Source: Bondarzewia mesenterica (taxonomy: Eukaryota; Basidiomycota; Agaricomycetes; Russulales; Bondarzewiaceae). From it: a stretch of 64,000 nt of DNA. Each line of letters starts with the position of its first letter. The stretch's first letter is position 1. Under the pieces are notes generated by a model that saw only the letters and a list, made by a program, of their open reading frames with translations, did no database searches and was not told the DNA's origin. Of the stretch, positions 56,598 through 64,000 are shown piece after piece. The DNA is taken from the NCBI GenBank assembly GCA_004802705.1, contig SGPL01000134.1:1-64000 (forward strand), written 5' to 3'. A program made the translations under genes and the position numbers.

Positions 56598-57987
56598 ATG
56601 GTGCGTGCTAGCAAATCTCCCTTGGGTATCTGTTCTAATACTAATTTTATGTAGCGCCCTATTTTGCTACAAGGTTGGTGGTTGGTGCTCTTGTTGTTAG
56701 AATAAACAACGAATTGGCTTTTACGCAGGCCACGAGCGGTCGCTCACCCAAATCAAGTTTAATCGAGAGGGCGACCTACTCTTTTCCTGTTCCAAAGACT
56801 CCATCATCAATGTCTGGTTTTCACACAACGGAGAGCGATTAGGAACGTATGAGGGGCATAATGGTGCTGTATGGACGATCGACGTAGACTGTGCGTGAAA
56901 TATCTTCTTCAGCTCTTGTCTGTTCTTACCTTTCTTCTTCTTTAGCACAGTCAAGGTTCTTGGTGACAGGGTCGGCTGATAATGAGATGCGACTATGGTC
57001 AGTGCAGACGGGACAGTGCTTGTATGTGTGGGAGTTTCCGACGGCGGTGAAGCGGGTAGCCTTCAATGAGGACGATGATCAGGTCGTCTGCATCACGGAG
57101 CAGCGTATGGGTCACCAGGGTGCCGTCAGAGTCTTCAACATCAATCGTGAGGGGGATGGGACCAATCGTGAGCGTACTCATTCTGCCCTCTTCGCTCTCC
57201 TCTTACCCATAGTGCCCTCTGCAGAAAGCGCAGAGCCTGCATCGATGTTCAATCCCATTGGCTCGAAGGCGACTGTGTGCGCTTTTTCGTATATGCGCGA
57301 TCTGATCATCACCGGCCACGAGTCTGGCAAGGTGGCGTTGTTCGATGCGAAAACTGGAGAGGAAGTATTGAACAACGAGCGTGCACATATGGATGTCGTT
57401 ACCGATCTCCAACTCAGCGCAGATCGGACATACTTCATCACCAGCAGCAAAGATAAAACGGCTCGGGTAAGTCAAAGTAAAGTGTCTGAGTTGGTTACAG
57501 GTGACTGATGATGAATTGTAGATACATGATTCCAAAACACTGACGGTTCTGAAGACCTTCAGCACCGAAACACCACTTAACAGTGCCGCAATGACGCCGA
57601 ATATGCCATACGTTCGTTAGGCCTATCTTGCTCTCGGGGTAACTCTCACTCTCTATATTTAGGTCTTGCTTGGTGGCGGTCAGGAGGCCATGAGCGTCAC
57701 AACGACATCTCTACGGCAAGGTAAATTCGAGACACGGTTTTGGCACAAACTATTTGAAGAAGAAGTTGGGCGCGTAAAAGGTCATTTCGGCCCCATCAAC
57801 ACGTCAGCTCAATTTTTCTTTCTGTTCCGTGCGCAGCAGTGACTGATGAGTCTTGCATAGTATTGCTGTACACCCAGCAGGAACTATGTATGCGTCGGGG
57901 GGAGAGGATGGTTTTGTGCGGGTGCATCACTTTGACGAGAGTTACTTCAAGGCGAAGCCATATGGTGATATGGAGATATTGAATTAG
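56598..57987 (+). CDS. TIF34: Eukaryotic translation initiation factor 3 subunit I (WD40)
   Basis: The coding part of the first exon is the ATG alone (56598-56600), directly followed by a GT donor. Exon 2 is 19 nt (56655-56673: RPILLQ), and exon 3 starts at 56729 to give the family N-terminus [20 protein letters not shown], then [35 protein letters not shown] and [22 protein letters not shown] repeats continue ([40 protein letters not shown]), then [28 protein letters not shown] and [20 protein letters not shown], ending [10 protein letters not shown] with TAG at 57985-57987. eIF3i is a beta-propeller in the eIF3 complex needed for mRNA scanning. Complete; length about 340 residues fits. Confidence 0.95.
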
Positions 57988-58536
57988 ATATCATATGCTC
58001 TCGATCACCGTGAGCATGTATTCCGTGTTCTTTTTTTTCTTGTACACCTATGTAGATCGTCTCCAAAAATACCTGCAGTATCGACGTGACATTGGACGTT
58101 GATTTGCCGACAGCAACAGGATCAATGTTTTTTTAACTTCCAGAACGACGTTGTCCCCAACAATCTGATGATCAAGGCCCATATTAAGCGTTTCACAAGA
58201 CACCCCTTCCGTACCGGTATGTACAGACATGACACACATTTTTACTTCGCTTGATCAAACAGCTAGTCGTACAAACTCCTTGTGCCGTACCCAAAATTCT
58301 TACATGAAGGCGGAGAAAGAAATCGCGGGACCTGCACCTACTCCGCAAATAGAGATGATGAAGACCAGAAACTGCAGGAATTTGGGATAAGAGAGCGAGG
58401 AAAGCGAATATTGTAGCAAAGCGATACACGAAGCGAAAGCAAATCTCCCGAAAAGAAAGGTCCGAAGCAGAATGCTTTCTCATGCTTGGTGTATTGGTGA
58501 CGGGTAATGACTGATGCGTGCGGTGCACATGTCTAA
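57988..58536. other. Intergenic between convergent genes
   Basis: No gene supported; 3' flanks of eIF3i and of the multi-TM gene. Confidence 0.3.
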
Positions 58537-60007
58537 TCAGAACAAGGATGAACGATACTTGCAAGAACAGACGACGAACCTCAGCTCCGATTTTTCTGGC
58601 ATTTCTTCGAGATCATCGTCGTACATCCCTCCACGCTGATCTAATCCAATCTGAATGACAGTGGATCTGTGGGACCTGGACCGCTGCGAGTTGTCGATCA
58701 CAATAGAATTGGCCAGCGTGGGCACGGCGAATTGTAAGCGACTCGGTCTCAGATTCTCTTCCGGTGGTCTATCCCATGCCGTCTTCTGGAGAGTAACCAA
58801 AACGACAATGATTGTCGGATATATGCCCTGGTTGTGGATAAATTAGGTGATTGCGAACTATGTTGTCGGGCGTAATATATTCGCTCACCGCGACTTGAAC
58901 GGATGCATCCTGAATGAATTCGCACTCGGCAGCAGAGGCAGCACTGAAACGAGTGGTGATAAGCAAAATCTATACAGAGGAAATTGTCAGCACAATTTAA
59001 TACATAGCAAGCGATGCAAAGACTTGCCCAAAGGATGCAATAAAGTGCACCAGATTCGATCAGAAGGGCCATGATCTTCTCTGCTTTGGTCCTCTTCGAA
59101 CCACCATGATCAAGATTGCTCCTGATGAACTTACGGTGTTTCCTATATAAGTGAAAATATGTCAACAATTATCCTAATTGCCAAATATGAATTGAATGGT
59201 ATAGTACCATGCTTTGTATGCAATCAACCCCGTGGCTGCGACATTTGTTGCAAGAGACAAGACCCAGGCAGAGAACTGCGAGTTTGTAGCATCCGAATTC
59301 AGAGCCCTGACTTTGAAGGCTGCACTGATGACCGCTGAGACTATTTTTAAATCAAAAGACTTGAATCACCAAGCTGTCCTAGAGAGATGGTTAAGGCGTA
59401 CGAATTGATCCTGCAAGCAAGCTCAAGGGAAGGAACGTTATCTTCGTATCCCGGTTCCAGAGACACCATGCCCTCCATACGACAATGGTGTCGCTGAGAA
59501 TATACTGTATATAAATGGCGTGAGCTGCATCTACAAACCATCAAAAAACTATGACGACATACGTTGATTATTGGCAGATACATTTGCGAGATGTATATAC
59601 CACCGATGAGGTTACCCGGGATGTTTGCGGGCAGAATGAACAGGGCTCGGACCGACAGAATTGATAGAGTTAATGACAGTGACCAGTAAGCGGTTGCGGT
59701 TGCGAACATGACGACAGTCACAGACAGCATCATGATATTTGTTTTCGTGAATTCCTTGCAGCTTTTCTCCCCATTGGAATGGACAAGTGGATGCGAAGTA
59801 TTCGTAATCACTCACCATGAAAAGTACGTCGAGAAGATCATGATCACAACAAAGACACCTAACAGCGCTCATTGTCAGTGCAACTCGACGTCGAGAGTGG
59901 AAGATAGCCCTGAAACGCACCGTACAGGACGCTCTGTGCAGCGATTGTCGCGACAGTCTGTATGAGAGCGTAGCCGATAGCGTCAGGCGATCCTGTCGCC
60001 GACATAG
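58537..60007 (-). CDS. Basidiomycete multi-TM membrane protein, unknown function
   Basis: ATG 60007 begins MSATGSPDAIGYALIQTVAT. Exons give hydrophobic segments VAT IAAQSVLYG, VFVVIMIFSTYF, NIMMLSVTVVMFATATAYWS and FILPANIPGN, then ILSDTIVVWRAWCLWNRDTK, a motif (SD.IVVWRAW) that recurs in a large basidiomycete family of seven-helix orphan proteins. Later parts are KAEKIMALLIESGALYCILW, a stretch with PTIIVVLVTLQKTAW (58780-58830) and a cytosolic tail RPPEENLRPSRLQF to DDDLEEMPEKSELRF. The stop is at about 58537. Short introns interrupt nearly every helix, so exon edges are tentative. The function is unknown; receptor-like roles have been suggested only by topology. No truncation is evident. 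Confidence 0.65.
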
Positions 60008-61398
60008 CTGCACGATCGACGTGGCCAAGGGAAAGTGAGGTCGTAAAGGAAGAGGAGCAAAGTCGTTAAGCGGGTCTCCCCCCGACCAACAGCTCATAAC
60101 CATTTATAAGCGCCCACGTTACGAAATCCTCACAGGCGAATCGATGATCAGCCCGGGATGCTGTGCCTGTCCTTGTCGTCCTCTGCGACGAGCAATGCGA
60201 GGCATGATCTGAGAGATCATGATGCGGCGTCGGACACCATCTCCGGCTTCCGTACAAAACGTGTTATAGTGCATGTGCAACGTGAAGAAAAGTATCGTTT
60301 GAAGGCTCATTTTGTGTTCCTGCCGAATTCTGGGCTGCAATGGACAGGCTGTGAAGATGGCCTTCAAACGCTTCAAAACAAGTACATATCAATGAAGAGG
60401 CGGTAACTCCCAATTATCCTGGCAATCATAAGATCAGAGTTGTAATGTATATGTAAGTTTTTAGAACAAAGTGCATTGAAAGCCAAACGTACTTGTCGAT
60501 GTCTGGCATCTTACCATAGTACCGTTTGAATCACACTGCATAGGTAGAGCTCAATATTCGGCCTAGCACGGGCCAAAGATGGATGGATGCTTGGAATCTA
60601 GATTGGCATGATGCGGGATAAAAATAAGGCCTGTGAAACTTTAATTCCCTTTACTTACTGCCAACAGCATGTATGCCCGGGCCCACGTCAGACAGGAGGA
60701 TCCTGAAGCAACGCGGAAGGTTGACGAGTGGCTACTCTACCGAGGGAAGACTACCCGCAGCGCTCCCTACCAATAATCCAGATCCTCGACAAACTAGCGC
60801 GCGCTGAGCGCTGAGCAGTGAAGTCTGGAAAATTGCATAAGGTTGGAAAAGCTTCCGGGTTTGATTAATTCATGCGCGGAGAGGCACAAAGTTCGCGGCC
60901 CAACTCGGAGATTGGAGGATGGCGCTCAGTCGAGTACTACGGCAGTGAGTACTACTCCTAGACGTCCTAATAATTGAGCTTAAATACTTGATTCCCCAAC
61001 AAGCTCCAACAGGTCCGTCCAAACTCGAACGTACTACATAAAACACTTTTTTTCCAATTTGGTCTCTCCTTACTACGCCATGGGACGTCCAGTTAATATG
61101 CTCAGTTTGTCTTGAGTCTTGGTAAGGGATTTTGTCGCCAGTGGGTTCCAAGCCAGAACAAAAGATGACGACGTGACACTGTATGATTTATTAGGCTAAC
61201 GAGACACAGATTGATGCCTTCAACCTCAACGTTTCAAAATCTCACCGGCACCGCCCACGCGCACGTCAAGTTTCAGCGGGCCTTGCTGATCGATCACTGT
61301 ACCACTCAGCCACCAACAGCTCTTCACCCCCCCAATTCATTCCTCCAATTCCGCATCAACTCGTCGACCTCCCTCGCAGCGTCCCACGAAGACGTAAT
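60008..61398. other. Intergenic; nothing clear
   Basis: Short ORFs on both strands (e.g. 60119-60376 and 60870-61151, minus) have no recognisable content. Presumably the promoter of the multi-TM gene and the 3' flank of the next gene. Confidence 0.3.
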
Positions 61399-63964
61399 CT
61401 ACTCCAAAATTGTTTTCAATAGCAGCAAGGCCATCTCAAAGCACAACGCCCGATGCAGATTGAGCTCGGCGGGGCAGATGGGCGCGCAAGTCAACAGCCT
61501 GGCCACAGTCACGATATCCTTGGTGGGCAAATCGTACCAGCCTGAAGATGCGGCAGAGAAGTTTCGTGGGAAGCGCAGGTGGTGCGCGCCCCGACTGGCG
61601 ATAGCGTCGCAGATGACACTCAGACGGACAGCGAAGCTCTCCAAGCGTGAAGCGGACCCAGCCGGTTCGGTGGGGTCTGCGTGGTGTCGTGTAACAGGAG
61701 AAGCTATGCATGTAGGTAAAAAAAAAAAAGAAGGTAGTCAGTGATGTGTATTCTTGCGTATTCCGGTAGTATCAGCGCCGCGCCGTTCCTCACCTGCAAA
61801 GCAACAGCCTACACGGGCCAGTAGCGCGCAGCAGTGTGGCGTGATTTCAGAGCCTCGTTCTGCTCCTGTGTCTCCACCAATCCCAACAACCTTGACACAA
61901 TGGGCCGCATGCGCTCTTCCCATACGATTCGTGGAGCAGGAGTCAGACTCAAGTATCCCATGGTGATATCCGTGAGCAGCGCAAAAGGGATGGCACCATC
62001 TTCATCTAATTTATCCAAGAATGCATTGTCTGGAAGAACGTAGAGCGAAGCAGAGATGTCCAAAAATGCGGAGGTCAATGCTCGTAAGACACTCGCCGCG
62101 TACGTCTGAGGTGTCAGGAAAACCATCCTGATAAGATGTGCGACTGCCAAAATTCGATAAGACGCTTTCGCAAGTGCATGTTCCGTAAGACCCTCAAAGT
62201 TCTCGACGAGCGGACTATCCGTCTTTCCCTCAATCGACGAATCACGTAGCAGAAGCTCTCTCAGACGCTCTTACGCCCGCTTCCGATATAGCATTAGCCT
62301 CGCGCAGCACATGCCGGAAAACCTGATCGCGTCCTCTTTCCACGCTGAAAAATGGTCGGCGAGAAATTCGCGAACGACATAGCTCAACAGTGGGAAGGGC
62401 ATACGCGCATCCAACTCCATGTCCCCAACTACCCTCGCAACCAGCAATTTCAGATACCGATTCCGCTCGCGCATTTGGCCGAGGACAACGGGCTCAATGA
62501 CGTACCGCACCCACTCTGCTGCGAGCCTAGCGGTACACCTGTTTTGTCCAACAGGAGGGATGAAATCGGTCTCTCTTTGCTAATTGAAGGCATCGGGCCA
62601 GCACCGCTGCGTGCGGCGGGCCATTGACCTTGGTAACGGGTGAAACCTCATTGAGGCGCTGAGCAATGGCGATCGGAGAGGCGAATGCGCTCCAAACGCT
62701 GTTAGGCAAAGTAGGATTTGGGCCCGTAGTATCCAAAGTGAATTATTGCAAAGTCGAACCCTTTATAATGACCGACACCACCGCATTGTACACCGGTGGC
62801 GGTGCGTCCAACAAGCATTCCTTAGCATACACACTTAACGCCCGAGAATCGATGACACGTAGAACAAGCTGGAAGATCATCACAGTCGTTGTATTGATCA
62901 CAATGGCCGGCGGCACGGGATCCTCCTCCGTCCCCGCTTGGAATCTCGCGAGCGCCCTGCATTCCTGAGTGAAGACCAACATTCGATGAAGAAAATACCG
63001 AGCTTCGCCAAATCGTTGCAACACAGAACGCGTGCAGTGATAGTTTGGTGATGCCACGATGACATTTCGACATCACCGAAGACGGCGAAGGCGCACTCGA
63101 GTGATAGATCTTGCACACTCGAGCACAGGACCTGCCTCACGAGCGGAGTCGGGAACGCCCGACTCGCAGGACTCGTCTGCGCTGAGAACACGATCGCCAG
63201 AAGAGACCAGATCTCAGAAGACAGAAGCAGCGGTAGGAGGTTGAAAACCATTCGGGACACGATGTCGAGGACAGAAGGCTTGCCGTACCGATCCAGACCT
63301 GCACAGCGCCCCAAAATGATTTCGAGATGCGCAGCTTGCGGAGGACGTAAATCATGATTGAGCAGTGACCGTCGATGGTGCCCGACACTTTGACAAGCGG
63401 GGAATATCCAACGACGTGAATATCGACGCCAATGAAAACGCCAGCAGGCGACGCTGCAAGACAAGGGACGCTTTGCAGGCCATCGCAGATGAATACTGAG
63501 TCAAGACGTCGAGCAACAATTTCAATTGCGCCTCTTCTGTGGGACGAAAGATCCTCAATTTGGAAACGCGCACGTCGCCTTCGTTCGTCCCAGCCACCTT
63601 CGAGGGCAAGGGGATGATCGGATCGAAGCTGATCTCCACATCAACGTTGCCCGCGAGGTATTCAGGGAGCCACAAGGTGGCAGCGAGCTCAGCCAACCGC
63701 ACATCCTTCCCCAAAAGCTGTCGAACGGGATCCGCGAGCAAGACGGCCATCCTAAAAATTTCCCCTCGCCCATGCGGTGTCAGGAGACAAAACCTTATCC
63801 ACGCGCTCTCGATTGTCTCTTAAAAACGAGATTGGTGTCCAAAGCCAGTGCAAACTCCGTCGGATGCCAGTCCAACCGATCATACAGCGATGCGAGTGTC
63901 GAACCGATCTCTTCCACAAGGATGCGACGCACATACGATTCCATGGCCGGAGGGAGCATCATGC
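61399..63964 (-). CDS. Unrecognised multi-exon protein near the window edge
   Basis: Protein-like minus-strand blocks occur in order: MMLPPAMESYVRRILVEEIG followed by YDRLDWHPTEFALALDTNLV (63795-63964), VRQLLGKDVRLAELAATLWL and FDPIIPLPSKVAGTNEGDVR (63500-63750), LLLSSEIWSLLAIVF (63200), FPLLSYVVREFLADHFSAWK (62350) and ALTSAFLDISASLYVLPDNA with LLTDITMGYLSL (61950-62120). The last block is near 61400-61640 (WYDLPTKDIVTVARLLTCAP). It is leucine-rich and helical, with no transmembrane segment or catalytic motif recognised. The start may be ATG 63964 or 63961, or lie beyond the window. Exon borders were not resolved, and the 3' end at 61399 is one of two possibilities. Confidence 0.45.
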
Positions 63965-64000
63965 CCGTGTGGGGTAACCTGCTCTCCCGCTTCACCAGCC

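Overview
This window comes from a filamentous basidiomycete, most likely an Agaricomycete. Genes are split by many short (about 50-60 nt) GT-AG introns. The gene content is typical of the group: a laccase, elongation factor eEF3, FunK1-type kinase remnants, a KDZ-transposon CxC2 cysteine cluster, an M50B-like peptidase and a basidiomycete-type multi-TM protein. Most gene models below were assembled by hand by joining exons across introns, so exon edges are predictions.

Layout. (1) 1-7230 is a CpG-poor transposon graveyard holding decayed TE genes on both strands, including a KDZ transposase N-terminus with stops at TGG and CGA codons. (2) 8108-13883 is a nearly intact DNA transposon. It has 15-bp perfect terminal inverted repeats, an 8-bp target-site duplication and regularly spaced subterminal repeats. 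It encodes a Ulp1-like cysteine protease and an RNase-H-fold transposase with P-element/THAP9-like motifs, possibly as one fused gene. An older inverted-repeat pair (7225/14072) surrounds it. (3) 14.2-22.8 kb holds two halves of a decayed FunK1 kinase gene, with a complete laccase and a candidate small secreted protein between them. (4) 23.0-27.4 kb (plus strand) carries an ITFG1/LINKIN-type FG-GAP protein and a LOG-family phosphoribohydrolase. (5) 27.6-39.1 kb is a compact run of minus-strand housekeeping genes: cytosolic TrpRS, M50B-like peptidase, eEF3 and V-ATPase subunit a. (6) 39.1-45.1 kb is gene-poor, with a hydrophilin-like stress gene at 42.4 kb. (7) 45.1-60.0 kb carries an RRM+YTH m6A-reader-like protein, a CYSTM protein, an SV2-like MFS transporter, eIF3i and a multi-TM protein. 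(8) 61.4-64.0 kb holds an unrecognised minus-strand gene at the window edge.

The housekeeping genes serve translation (TrpRS, eEF3, eIF3i), vacuolar acidification (V-ATPase a) and RNA regulation (YTH). The laccase and small secreted protein would act outside the cell. The hydrophilin-like and CYSTM genes share a TATA box with nearby STRE-like CCCCT sites, suggesting stress control. The most notable element is the Ulp1/P-like transposon. Several genes also contain very short exons (11, 13, 19, 25 and 26 nt, and a coding exon that is only ATG) that automated predictors often miss.
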